The notes under the pieces: model-generated | Seen by the model: the letters and a program-made list of their open reading frames with translations, nothing else | The model's database searches: none | Told to the model about the DNA's origin: nothing | In this document: positions 42,254 through 49,616 of the stretch, piece by piece | Numbering within the stretch: the first letter of the stretch is position 1 | How the letters are laid out: every line of letters starts with the position of its first letter | Assembly (NCBI RefSeq): GCF_018614775.1 | Contig: NZ_JAGGOF010000097.1 | Location: 34,908-98,907, forward strand | Direction of reading: 5' to 3' | From: Pseudomonas fluorescens | GTDB taxonomy: Bacteria > Pseudomonadota > Gammaproteobacteria > Pseudomonadales > Pseudomonadaceae | DNA length: 64,000 nt | Program-made: the position numbers and the translations under genes

Positions 42254-43243
42254 ATGCGCGTGATTCTTTTCAGCAGCCAGCCCTACGACCGCGACAGTTT
42301 CAGCAACGCACCGGGTGCCGCCGGCCATGAGTGGCAGTTCCAACCGGCCCGGTTGAACCTGGACACCGTGGCCCTGGCCGCACGCCATGAAGTGGTGTGT
42401 GCGTTTATCAACGATGACCTGAGCGCCCCGGTGCTGGAGCGGCTGGCCCACGGCGGCACCCGGCTGATCGCCCTGCGCTCGGCCGGCTATAACCACGTCG
42501 ACCTGCCGGCCGCCAAGCGCCTGGGGCTGGACATCGTGCGGGTGCCGGCCTACTCGCCCCACGCGGTTGCCGAGCATGCCGTGGCGCTGATCATGGCACT
42601 CAATCGTTGCCTGCACCGCGCCTACAACCGGACCCGCGACGGCAACTTCAGCCTGCAAGGGCTCACCGGCTTCGATCTGGTAGACAAGATCGTCGGCGTG
42701 ATTGGCACCGGGCAGATTGGCGCGACGTTTGCGCGGATCATGGCCGGCTTCGGTTGCCGGTTGCTGGCTTACGACCCCTACCCCACCCCCCAGCTTGAAG
42801 CGCTGGGAGCCCGTTACTTGCCATTGCCGGAGCTGCTGGCGCAGGCACAGATCATCAGCCTGCACTGCCCGCTCAACGAACAGAGCCACCACTTGATCAA
42901 TGCCCAAACCCTGGCGGCGATGCGACGCGGCGCCATGCTGATCAACACCGGGCGCGGCGGGCTGGTGGACACACCGGCGTTGATCGAGGCGCTGAAAAGC
43001 GGCCAGTTGGGCTACCTGGGGTTGGACGTCTACGAGGAAGAGGCCCAGTTGTTTTTCAAGGACCGCTCCGACCAGCCGCTGCAGGACGACGTGCTGGCAC
43101 GGCTGCTGACTTTCCCCAACGTGATCGTCACCGCGCACCAGGCGTTCCTGACCCATGAAGCACTGGCCGCGATCGCCACCACCACCCTGGACAACATCAC
43201 AGCCTGGGCGAACGGCACGCCGCAAAACCGGGTGGATGACTAA
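42254..43243 (+). CDS. ldhA: D-lactate dehydrogenase / 2-hydroxyacid dehydrogenase, 329 aa
   Basis: NAD-dependent reduction of pyruvate to D-lactate, or a related 2-hydroxyacid reaction. The Rossmann motif is VIGTGQIGATFARI. Catalytic residues are in place: Arg in INTGRGGLVDT, Glu in LGLDVYEEE, His in VTAHQAFLTHEAL. SAGYNHVDLPAAKRLGLDIVRVPAYSPHAVAEHAV is typical of the LdhA subgroup. An AGGAGG ribosome site precedes the ATG. It follows gacS in the same direction, as in P. aeruginosa (gacS PA0928, ldhA PA0927). Confidence 0.92.
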   Translation: MRVILFSSQPYDRDSFSNAPGAAGHEWQFQPARLNLDTVALAARHEVVCAFINDDLSAPVLERLAHGGTRLIALRSAGYNHVDLPAAKRLGLDIVRVPAYSPHAVAEHAVALIMALNRCLHRAYNRTRDGNFSLQGLTGFDLVDKIVGVIGTGQIGATFARIMAGFGCRLLAYDPYPTPQLEALGARYLPLPELLAQAQIISLHCPLNEQSHHLINAQTLAAMRRGAMLINTGRGGLVDTPALIEALKSGQLGYLGLDVYEEEAQLFFKDRSDQPLQDDVLARLLTFPNVIVTAHQAFLTHEALAAIATTTLDNITAWANGTPQNRVDD

Positions 43244-43262
43244 AACCAAATCCACACCGAAT

Positions 43263-43360
43263 CCCCTGTGGGAGCGAGCCTGCTCGCGATAGCGGTCTGC
43301 CAGTCGACATTCATGCTGGCTGATGCGCCGCCATCGCGAGCAGGCTCGCTCCCACAGGGG
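43263..43360. repeat. REP pair (inverted) after ldhA
   Basis: CCCCTGTGGGAGCGAGCCTG (from 43263) and its complement (to 43360) face each other across about 40 bases. A REP-derived reading frame runs into the next gene but is not a real start. Confidence 0.92.
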
Positions 43361-43438
43361 GATAAGCGGGAGTTCGTCGCATACGGACCATGCCTACCCA
43401 GATCGCGTGCTAGCATGTCGCGCCTATTTGGAGGACCC

Positions 43439-43873
43439 ATGGCCGAACACGATTTCCGCTACACCCTGATGAACCCCCAGCACACCTTGACCGAAGTCCG
43501 CGCCCTGGCGCCGGGCCGCTATCAGGTCACTGGCAACGGCGGGTCGATCCAGGCCAACGATGTACTGCTGGTGACCCTCAAGGGCAGCAAGGATTTGTCC
43601 ATGCGCCTGACCGTGGACACCGTTCGGCACCTGCTCAAGCCCATGGGCCAATGGACCGCCATGACCACAGGGCCAGTGTTCGGCGAACTGGCGATCCACA
43701 CCTGGCAGGTCAACTGCGACCGCTGCGCCAAGGAACTGAGCTTCGAATTCGCCGTCGATGCCAAGCTCGGCACCAAGGCCCAGAAGCCGGCCGCCAGCGC
43801 GCGCATCGCCGAGCTGGGTTGGACCACGGTCGGTGAAAAACACCTGTGCCCGACCTGCCAGGAAGCTGTCTGA
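43439..43873 (+). CDS. Conserved protein with two CxxC pairs, 144 aa
   Basis: I cannot name the family. The start at 43439 has GGAGG 6 bases upstream. Cys93/Cys96 (NCDRCAKE) and Cys137/Cys140 (LCPTCQEAV) form a likely zinc ribbon with about 40 residues between the pairs. The N-terminal part is a beta-rich domain (LAPGRYQVTGNGGSIQANDVLLVTLKGSKDLSMRLTVDTVRHLL). There is no signal peptide. Its stop overlaps the ATG of the META lipoprotein by one base (TGATG), so the two are one operon. Confidence 0.75.
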   Translation: MAEHDFRYTLMNPQHTLTEVRALAPGRYQVTGNGGSIQANDVLLVTLKGSKDLSMRLTVDTVRHLLKPMGQWTAMTTGPVFGELAIHTWQVNCDRCAKELSFEFAVDAKLGTKAQKPAASARIAELGWTTVGEKHLCPTCQEAV

Positions 43874-44277
43874 TGAAACGTATGGCCCTGTGCGCGTTGA
43901 TTGGCATGAGCCTGATGGGCTGTGCCGCTGAACCTGTGCAACTGCAACACAACCGCAGCTATATCCTGGAATGGATTGGCGAACGGCCGTTGATGGACTA
44001 CAGCCACCTGACCATCACCCTTGGGGATGACGGTCGCGCCTATGGCAACGGCGGCTGCAACCACTGGTTCGCCCCCTACACCCTGGAAGGCCACCGTTTG
44101 AGCTTCGGCAAGGTCGGCAGCACCCGCAAACTCTGCGCCCCCGCCGTGATGGAGCAGGAAGCGCGCTTTTTGCAGGCACTGGAAAAGATCGAGCGCTGGG
44201 ACATCGCGCCCAACGAGCAGATGCGCTTCTGGCCGGCCGAGGGCAAGCCGCTGCGCTGGTGGTTGGAAGAGGGCTGA
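43873..44277 (+). CDS. META-domain lipoprotein (HslJ-like), 134 aa
   Basis: Signal peptide with lipobox LMGC (Cys17 of MKRMALCALIGMSLMGC). The mature domain shows the META pattern: YILEWIGERPLMDYSHLTITLGDDGRAYGNGGCNHWFAPYTLEGHRLSFGKVGSTRKLC, where the GGCNxW and LC cysteines are conserved in the family. Relatives such as HslJ are heat-inducible outer-membrane lipoproteins of unclear function. It is translationally coupled to the zinc-ribbon gene upstream and followed by a palindromic repeat. Confidence 0.87.
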   Translation: MKRMALCALIGMSLMGCAAEPVQLQHNRSYILEWIGERPLMDYSHLTITLGDDGRAYGNGGCNHWFAPYTLEGHRLSFGKVGSTRKLCAPAVMEQEARFLQALEKIERWDIAPNEQMRFWPAEGKPLRWWLEEG

Positions 44278-44291
44278 GCTCCGGCCCCCCT

Positions 44292-44322
44292 GATCGTTCC
44301 CACGCGGAGCGTGGGAACGATC
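44292..44322. repeat. CGTTCCCACGC palindrome
   Basis: GATCGTTCCCACGC and GCGTGGGAACGATC are perfect 14-base arms with a 3-base loop. It sits 1 base from the stop of the tlpA-like gene and 14 bases after the META gene, both converging on it, so a bidirectional terminator role is plausible. This is a different repeat family from the REPs. Confidence 0.8.
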
Positions 44323-44323
44323 G

Positions 44324-44791
44324 TCACTTCAGCGCCTGCAACGCCTCAAGCTTGGCCATCACCCCCGCCGCTGTCTGCTCCCCGAGCAACTGCTCGCGCA
44401 CCTTGCCCTGGTTGTCGATGATGTAGGTCACCGGCAGCCCTTCGCTGCGCGGCAGGTCGAAGATCTCGGCGGGGTCCCGGGCCAGCACGGTGAAGCGGAT
44501 GCCCATCTTGTCGCTGGCGGCCTTCAGTTCCTCGCCTTGTACCTGATCGAAATTGACCCCGAACACGCCGACGTGGCGGCCCTTGAGCTGCTCGGCCAAG
44601 GCGTTGAACTCGGGGATTTCCGTGCGGCACGGCGCGCACCATTCCGCCCAGTAGTTGAGCACCAGCCATTGCTTGTCCAGCCGCTGCGAGGCGATAGCCT
44701 GGCCGTTCTGGTCCACCCCGTAGTCGTTGCCGCAGCCGGCGAGCAACAAAATGCCCATGAATGTCAGTGCCGCCATCAATCGCCTTGCCAT
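44324..44791 (-). CDS. TlpA-like thioredoxin lipoprotein, 155 aa
   Basis: Periplasmic thiol-disulphide protein anchored by a lipobox (MGILLLAGC, Cys20). The thioredoxin active site is WCAPC with Cys52 and Cys55; YWAEWCAPCRTEIPEFNALAEQL and EGLPVTYIIDNQGKVREQLLGEQ with the cis-Pro loop follow. The frame runs upstream to 45379 through unrelated sequence; the ATG at 44791 gives a standard TlpA/ResA length. It is divergent from arsC. The target protein is unknown; such proteins reduce cytochrome or other exported cysteines. Confidence 0.88.
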   Translation of the reverse strand: MARRLMAALTFMGILLLAGCGNDYGVDQNGQAIASQRLDKQWLVLNYWAEWCAPCRTEIPEFNALAEQLKGRHVGVFGVNFDQVQGEELKAASDKMGIRFTVLARDPAEIFDLPRSEGLPVTYIIDNQGKVREQLLGEQTAAGVMAKLEALQALK

Positions 44792-44902
44792 GTGCCAATC
44801 CTTGTCTGAAGGTGAGCTGCCGCGACCCATTGCCCCTGTCTGTGCCTGGGACCTCGCGGCACAGTAGAATAGCCGCCACCTTACGCAAGATGCGACCCGC
44901 TC

Positions 44903-45256
44903 ATGACCGATCTGACGCTTTATCACAATCCGCGCTGCTCGAAATCCCGCGGTGCGCTGGAACTGTTGGAGGCCCGAGGCCTGGCACCCACCGTGGTCCG
45001 CTACCTCGAAACGCCGCTCGACGCCGCGCAACTCGAGCGCTTGCTGGGCAAGCTGGGCATTACCGCCCGGCAACTGCTGCGTACCGGCGAAGAAGAATAC
45101 AAAAGCCTCAACCTGGCTGACGAAAGCCTGAGCCAGGCACAGTTGATCGCCGCCCTCGCTGCCCACCCGAAACTCATGGAGCGGCCAATCCTGGAAACCG
45201 CTGACAAAGCCGTGATCGGCCGTCCGCCGGAGAAGATCCTGGAGATCCTGCCGTGA
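44903..45256 (+). CDS. arsC: Arsenate reductase (glutaredoxin-dependent) family, 117 aa
   Basis: ArsC fold with the catalytic Cys12 in LTLYHNPRCSKSRGALELL and the conserved YLETPLDAAQLERLLGKLG helix; RPILETADKAVIGRPPEKILEIL closes the domain. The family covers true arsenate reductases and regulators of the Spx type; the CxxS spacing (CSKS) fits the reductase group. There is no ars operon nearby: it is fused by overlap to wrbA (GTGA), an arrangement seen in P. aeruginosa (PA0950-PA0949), so the arsenate role is uncertain. Confidence 0.9.
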   Translation: MTDLTLYHNPRCSKSRGALELLEARGLAPTVVRYLETPLDAAQLERLLGKLGITARQLLRTGEEEYKSLNLADESLSQAQLIAALAAHPKLMERPILETADKAVIGRPPEKILEILP

Positions 45257-45858
45257 GCACGCCGTATATCCTGGTGTTGTATTACAGCCGCAGCGGCTCC
45301 ACCCACGAAATGGCCCGGCAGATTGCCCGCGGCATCGAGCAGGCCGGGCTGGAGGCCAGGTTGCGCACGGTGCCGGCAATTTCCACCGAGTGCGAAGCGG
45401 TGTCGCCGGACATCCCCGAGCAGGGCCCGCTGTACGCCACCCTCGATGACCTGAAAAACTGCGCCGGCCTGGCCCTGGGCAGCCCGACCCGGTTCGGCAA
45501 CATGGCTGCGCCGTTGAAGTATTTTCTCGACGGCACCAGCAACCTGTGGCTGACCGGCGCCCTGGTGGGCAAGCCGGCCGGGGTGTTCACCTCCACGGCC
45601 AGCCTGCATGGCGGCCAGGAAACCACCCTGCTGTCGATGATGTTGCCGCTGTTGCACCACGGCATGTTGATCACCGGCCTGCCCTACAGCGAATCGGCGC
45701 TGATCGACACCGAGGGCGGCGGTACACCGTACGGCCCGAGCCATCACGCCGGAAGTGACGGCAAGAGTGGCTTGAACGAACACGAAGTCGCGCTGTGCCG
45801 GGCCCTGGGCTCGCGCCTGGCGAAGACTGCCCGGTTGCTGGAGAACGGCCGTGGCTAA
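45253..45858 (+). CDS. wrbA: NAD(P)H:quinone oxidoreductase, flavodoxin family (WrbA), 201 aa
   Basis: FMN-binding quinone reductase that lowers oxidative stress by two-electron reduction. The flavodoxin phosphate loop is YYSRSGSTHEMARQIARGIEQAG; LALGSPTRFGNMAAPLKYFLDGTSNLW and FTSTASLHGGQETTLLSMMLPLLHHGMLI are WrbA signatures. GTG at 45253 overlaps the arsC stop, and its TAA overlaps the GTG start of the DUF2069 gene, so three genes are tightly coupled. Confidence 0.94.
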   Translation: MSTPYILVLYYSRSGSTHEMARQIARGIEQAGLEARLRTVPAISTECEAVSPDIPEQGPLYATLDDLKNCAGLALGSPTRFGNMAAPLKYFLDGTSNLWLTGALVGKPAGVFTSTASLHGGQETTLLSMMLPLLHHGMLITGLPYSESALIDTEGGGTPYGPSHHAGSDGKSGLNEHEVALCRALGSRLAKTARLLENGRG

Positions 45859-46276
45859 GAAGCCGAAGATCCTGCCGTCCACCCACTGGCTGGAACCGCG
45901 CGTCCGTATCGCCCGCGTCCTCAGCCTGCTGTGCTTTTTCGGCCTGGTGGCTTTGCTCAGCGGCTACTACCTGCTGATCGCCGACCTGCATGGCGCCCGG
46001 CCCTGGGTCATCCTGCTGATCGAGCTGGTGCCGCTGCTGATCCTCGCACCCGGCATGCTCACCGGCAGCGCCCGCGGGCACTCGTGGATGTGTTTCGTGG
46101 TGAACCTGTATTTCATCAAGGGCGCGCTGGCGGCGTATGACCCGAACCGGCAACTGTTCGGCGTGCTGGAAATGCTGGCGAGCCTGGCGGTGTTCTGCTC
46201 GGCGCTGTTGTATGTGCGCTGGCGGTTTCAGTTGAATCGGCGGTTGGCGGGTGAAGGTGATATCTCCGTCGCCTGA
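45851..46276 (+). CDS. DUF2069 membrane protein, 141 aa
   Basis: Small inner-membrane protein of unknown role. Four hydrophobic segments are seen (VLSLLCFFGLVALLSGYYLLI; PWVILLIELVPLLILAPGML; SWMCFVVNLYFIKGALAAY; FGVLEMLASLAVFCSALLYV). The N-terminus is positive (MAKKPKILPSTHWLEPRVR). The GTG start at 45851 overlaps the wrbA stop by 8 bases. It is the last gene of the arsC-wrbA-DUF2069 operon and is followed by a REP pair. Confidence 0.87.
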   Translation: MAKKPKILPSTHWLEPRVRIARVLSLLCFFGLVALLSGYYLLIADLHGARPWVILLIELVPLLILAPGMLTGSARGHSWMCFVVNLYFIKGALAAYDPNRQLFGVLEMLASLAVFCSALLYVRWRFQLNRRLAGEGDISVA

Positions 46277-46280
46277 CAGA

Positions 46281-46362
46281 CCGCCTTCGCGAGCAAGCCC
46301 GCTCCCACAAGGGGATTTGTGAACGCCACAGATCCAGTGTGGGAGCGAGCCTGCTCGCGATG
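46281..46362. repeat. REP pair (inverted)
   Basis: CGCGAGCAAGCCCGCTCCCACA (to 46309) and TGTGGGAGCGAGCCTGCTCGCG (46338 on) face each other, between the convergent DUF2069 and glycosylase-like genes. Confidence 0.9.
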
Positions 46363-46376
46363 AATGCGACTCGGTG

Positions 46377-47051
46377 TCAGTGATTCACGGTATACGCCAG
46401 CATCATCGAGATCTGGCTCATTGGCCGCCCACCACTCTCTTCATGCCAGCGGTTGAAAGCATTCTGCACCGTCGCCAGGCCCCGCAGGCTGGTGGGGACT
46501 TTGTCGACGATCTTCTGGGCAACGAGCGCTGCCACCACGTCATAGCTGGGCACGAAGGTGTCCTTGCCCATCATTCGTAAGAAGCGCGGCGCCGAAAGGC
46601 CGCCCAGTTGATGGCCGTGCTTTTTCAGGTAAGTCCACAGGCCGACGATGTCGGTCACCGGCCAATCGGCGATCAGCGCGCCGAAACTGCCCTTCTCATG
46701 GGCCACGTCCAGAATCAGTTGGGCGTTGCGCGGCACGCTCCTGAGCTTGCCCAGGTGCCGGATGATCCGCGCATCCTGCATCAGCCGCTCCAAGTGTTCG
46801 GCACTCATCAGCACGACTTTTTCCGGGTCGAACTTGAAGAACACTTCTTCGAACGCGGGCCACTTGGCGTCCACCAGGCTGTGCTTGAGACCGGCGCGAA
46901 AAACCCGCAACGCCAGGGTCGAGAGGTAGCGGTCATCGCTGATCTTGCGCAGTTGCGCCGGGGTCTTGGGCACCGGCAGGTGGGCTTCCAGTTTCGCCGC
47001 CGAACCGAAGCGGTTCAGACAATACTCGTGCAGCCACTTGTAATCGCGCAT
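46377..47051 (-). CDS. DNA-3-methyladenine glycosylase I-like (HhH fold) protein, 224 aa
   Basis: A soluble, mostly alpha-helical protein. KHGHQLGGLSAPRFLRMMGKDTFVPSYDVVAALVAQ resembles the helix-hairpin-helix plus acidic-residue region of base-excision glycosylases. I do not see the N-terminal Cys/His zinc ligands of classic Tag, so it may be a divergent relative. No signal peptide. It lies just downstream of ttcA on the same strand, separated by a terminator-like hairpin. The function is inferred with moderate confidence. Confidence 0.6.
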   Translation of the reverse strand: MRDYKWLHEYCLNRFGSAAKLEAHLPVPKTPAQLRKISDDRYLSTLALRVFRAGLKHSLVDAKWPAFEEVFFKFDPEKVVLMSAEHLERLMQDARIIRHLGKLRSVPRNAQLILDVAHEKGSFGALIADWPVTDIVGLWTYLKKHGHQLGGLSAPRFLRMMGKDTFVPSYDVVAALVAQKIVDKVPTSLRGLATVQNAFNRWHEESGGRPMSQISMMLAYTVNH

Positions 47052-47073
47052 GCCCTCTCCTGGGGTCCGAATG

Positions 47074-47095
47074 AAAACGGCGCTCGCGAGCGCCG
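47074..47095 (-). terminator. Terminator downstream of ttcA
   Basis: CGGCGCTCGCGAGCGCCG is a perfect palindrome (47078-47095) followed on the minus strand by TTTT. It lies 22 bases after the ttcA stop. Confidence 0.75.
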
Positions 47096-47117
47096 TCGAT
47101 ATGAGGTCTTGGCGTCG

Positions 47118-47942
47118 TCAGAGGTTCACTACATTGACGAAGCGCGAAGCGGCGCTTTCGTCGATGCGCAGGTTGGTGAAGTCGAACAGATTGCGGTCCG
47201 CCAGTTGCGATGGGATGACGTTCTGCAAGCCACGGAAAATGCTTTCGGTACGCCCTGGATTCTTGCGCTCCCACTCCTGGAGCATCTCCTTGACCACCTG
47301 GCGCTGCAGATTTTCCTGGGAGCCGCAGAGGTTGCAGGGAATGATCGGGAATTGCTTGAAATCCGAATAAGCCTGGATGTCTTTCTCAGTGCAGTAGGCC
47401 AACGGCCGGATTACCACGTTGCGCCCGTCATCGGCGCGCAGCTTGGGCGGCATGGCCTTGAGCGAACCGTTGTAGAACATGTTCAGGAAGAATGTTTCGA
47501 CGATGTCGTCGCGGTGGTGCCCCAGGGCCATCTTGGTCGCACCGATCTCGTCGGCGAAGGTATACAGCGTTCCGCGGCGCAGGCGTGAGCACAGCGAGCA
47601 GGTGGTCTTGCCCTCGGGAATCAATTCCTTGACCACCGAGTAGGTGTCCTTCTCGATAATGTGATATTCCACGCCCAGCGATTCGAGGTAAGCCGGCAAC
47701 ACATGCTCGGGAAAACCGGGCTGCTTCTGGTCCATGTTCACGGCGACGATCTCGAACTTGATCGGGGCAACCTTCTGCAGGTGCATCAGCACGTCGAGCA
47801 TCGTGTAGCTGTCCTTGCCGCCGGACAGGCAGACCATGACCTTGTCACCGTCCTCGATCATGTTGAAATCGGCGACCGCCTCACCGGCCAGGCGGCGCAG
47901 GCGCTTTTGCAGTTTGTTCTGGTTGACCGTAAGAGTGCCCAT
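47118..47942 (-). CDS. ttcA: tRNA 2-thiocytidine(32) synthetase TtcA, 274 aa
   Basis: Iron-sulphur PP-loop ATPase that thiolates cytidine-32 of certain tRNAs. The PP-loop is VCLSGGKDSYTMLD (about residues 33-46). Cluster ligands are in CSLCSRLRRGTLY and CNLCGSQENLQ; MALGHHRDDIVETFFLNMFY is also diagnostic. The length is standard. It is transcribed away from the Yip1 gene, with a 303-base gap that holds an inverted repeat. Confidence 0.96.
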   Translation of the reverse strand: MGTLTVNQNKLQKRLRRLAGEAVADFNMIEDGDKVMVCLSGGKDSYTMLDVLMHLQKVAPIKFEIVAVNMDQKQPGFPEHVLPAYLESLGVEYHIIEKDTYSVVKELIPEGKTTCSLCSRLRRGTLYTFADEIGATKMALGHHRDDIVETFFLNMFYNGSLKAMPPKLRADDGRNVVIRPLAYCTEKDIQAYSDFKQFPIIPCNLCGSQENLQRQVVKEMLQEWERKNPGRTESIFRGLQNVIPSQLADRNLFDFTNLRIDESAASRFVNVVNL

Positions 47943-48001
47943 GACGCGAAATCCGTGAGGTGTGACGAAAGGCCGGCATTATTGCAAAGCGGCAAGCAGC
48001 A

Positions 48002-48073
48002 AGCTACAAGCGGCAAGCTCAAGCCGAACCCCTGCCGCTGTTTCTTGCGGCTGACAGCTTGCAGCTTGTAGCT
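48002..48073. repeat. Inverted repeat, AGCTTGCAGCTTGTAGCT family
   Basis: The 18-base arms 48002-48019 and 48056-48073 are complementary with one mismatch. They are made of AAGCTACAAG/GGCAAGC words shared with 37115-37146. The repeat lies in the gap between ttcA and the Yip1 gene (47943-48245), where I see no gene and no clear promoter. Confidence 0.7.
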
Positions 48074-48245
48074 ATCCGCAATTACCCCTTAGCCCAACAG
48101 TGCAATTTGCTCTAAGCCCTCGGCACAACTCCTTTCTATACTGCGTCATAAGGTCGCACACACATTCAGACCTTTACTTACTTGGCCACTTGGCCCGTAG
48201 GCGCTCCGTTGGGGGGCGATGGCAATAACAAAGGAGTGACTGACT

Positions 48246-48848
48246 ATGATCCATCATGTCGTGGGGCTCTTTACCCACCCTGATCAAGAATGGAAGGAAA
48301 TCCGTGGCGATCAGGAGGAAAGCATCAGCCACATGTACCTGACCCACACGCTGATCCTGGCGGCCATTCCGGCGGTGTCGGCGTTTATCGGCACAACGCA
48401 GGTGGGCTGGGTCATCGGCAGTCGCCCCCCCGTGATGCTGACCCAGGAAAGCGCGCTGTGGATGACCGTCATGTCGTACCTGGCGATGCTTGGCGGCGTG
48501 GCAGTGATGGGGGCTTTCATCCACTGGATGGCCCGCACCTACGATGCCAACCCAAGCCTGGCCCGTTGCGTCGCGTTTGCCACCTACACCGCCACACCCC
48601 TGTTCATCGGCGGCCTGGCGGCGCTCTACCCGCACATGTGGCTGGGGATGATCGTCGGCACGGCAGCGATCTGCTACACGGTCTACCTGCTGTATGTGGG
48701 CTTGCCGACCTTCATGAACATTCCCCAGGACGAAGGCTTCCTGTTTTCCAGCTCGGTGCTGGCCGTCGGCCTGGTGGTGCTGGTCGCCATCATGGCGTTC
48801 ACCGTGATTGTCTGGGGGCTGGGCGTCGGCCCGGTGTATACCAACTGA
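48246..48848 (+). CDS. Yip1-family membrane protein, 200 aa
   Basis: Inner-membrane protein of unknown function with about five helices. The N-terminal cytoplasmic part MIHHVVGLFTHPDQEWKEIRGDQEE is typical of bacterial Yip1 proteins. Helices include LILAAIPAVSAFIGT, SALWMTVMSYLAMLGGVAVMGAFIHWMA, TPLFIGGLAALYPHMWLGMIVGTAAICYTVYLLYVGLP and VLAVGLVVLVAIMAFTVIVWGLGV. The ATG has GGAG 8 bases upstream. It is transcribed alone and followed by a strong hairpin. Confidence 0.87.
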   Translation: MIHHVVGLFTHPDQEWKEIRGDQEESISHMYLTHTLILAAIPAVSAFIGTTQVGWVIGSRPPVMLTQESALWMTVMSYLAMLGGVAVMGAFIHWMARTYDANPSLARCVAFATYTATPLFIGGLAALYPHMWLGMIVGTAAICYTVYLLYVGLPTFMNIPQDEGFLFSSSVLAVGLVVLVAIMAFTVIVWGLGVGPVYTN

Positions 48849-48880
48849 ATGATTGAAGCGCTCCTGTAACACATGAACCT

Positions 48881-48916
48881 GCCAACACAGGCCGCCGCAA
48901 GGCGGCCTGTGTTGGC
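48881..48916. terminator. Perfect 16-base hairpin after the Yip1 gene
   Basis: GCCAACACAGGCCGCC and GGCGGCCTGTGTTGGC pair perfectly over a GCAA tetraloop. There is no T-run, so it may terminate weakly or protect the 3' end. The rest of the 48849-49002 gap shows nothing else. Confidence 0.6.
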
Positions 48917-49002
48917 CACGGTCGAAACGACCACTGGGCGCCCAAGCGATTCGCAACGGTCGACGCTTGCGGCATACTCGGGTCTCTGGAGACCCGTAAA
49001 GC

Positions 49003-49497
49003 ATGCTCGATCTACTCAATACCCGCGTCGAAGAGTGTTATCAACAAGCCGAAGCCTTTTTCAAACGTCCTTTCAAACGCCCGGTGGTCAGCTTCAAATT
49101 GCGCGGCCAGAAGGCCGGTGTCGCCCACCTGCATGAGAACCTGCTGCGCTTCAACCCACAGTTGTACCGGGAAAACGCCGAAGACTTTCTCAAGCAGACC
49201 GTCGCCCATGAGGTCGCGCACTTGATCGCTCATCAATTGTTCGGCGAGCGTATCCAACCCCATGGCGAAGAGTGGCAATTGATCATGCGCGGGGTGTACG
49301 AACTGCCGCCCAACCGTTGCCACACCTATGAAGTCAAACGCCGCAGCGTGACCCGCTACATCTACAAATGCCCCTGCGCGGCCAACGATTTCCCGTTCTC
49401 GGCCCAGCGCCACAGCCTGGTGCGCCAGGGGCGACGGTACTTGTGCCGCAGTTGCCGTGGGACGTTGGTGTTCAGTGGGGAGACGCGGGTGGAGTAG
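49003..49497 (+). CDS. SprT-family zinc metalloprotease-like protein, 164 aa
   Basis: SprT/SPRTN-like fold, possibly a DNA-linked protease or an uncharacterised enzyme. The zinc motif is HEVAHLIAHQLFGERIQPHGEEWQLIM (HExxH plus a distal His). A C-terminal zinc ribbon has YKCPCAANDFPFSAQRHSLVRQGRRYLCRSCRGTL with paired cysteines. The N-terminus MLDLLNTRVEECYQQAEAFFKR begins directly after a GGAG. The length agrees with E. coli SprT. A REP pair follows. Confidence 0.9.
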   Translation: MLDLLNTRVEECYQQAEAFFKRPFKRPVVSFKLRGQKAGVAHLHENLLRFNPQLYRENAEDFLKQTVAHEVAHLIAHQLFGERIQPHGEEWQLIMRGVYELPPNRCHTYEVKRRSVTRYIYKCPCAANDFPFSAQRHSLVRQGRRYLCRSCRGTLVFSGETRVE

Positions 49498-49520
49498 CCT
49501 GCTTTTGGGGTGTCTGGACT

Positions 49521-49606
49521 GGCCTCATCGCGAGCAGGCTCGCTCCCACACTGGATTTGTGACACTGCAAAAAACCTGTGGGAGCGAGCCTGCTCGCGAT
49601 GAGGCC
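49521..49606. repeat. REP pair (inverted)
   Basis: Perfect 30-base arms, 49521-49550 and 49577-49606, of the same sequence as the pairs at 13477 and 57709, between convergent genes. Confidence 0.92.
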
Positions 49607-49616
49607 CTGAAGCCCC

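Noticed and set aside
41474..43255. 593-codon minus-strand frame across gacS 3' end and ldhA
   Set aside because: Overlaps two well-supported genes; no motif or start signal.
43268..43438. Upstream extension of the zinc-ribbon gene (MGASLLAIAV...)
   Set aside because: This is REP translation; the GGAGG-preceded ATG at 43439 is the real start.
44903..45256. arsC as part of an arsenic resistance operon
   Set aside because: No arsR, arsB or arsH is nearby; the gene is coupled to wrbA and DUF2069 as in other pseudomonads.
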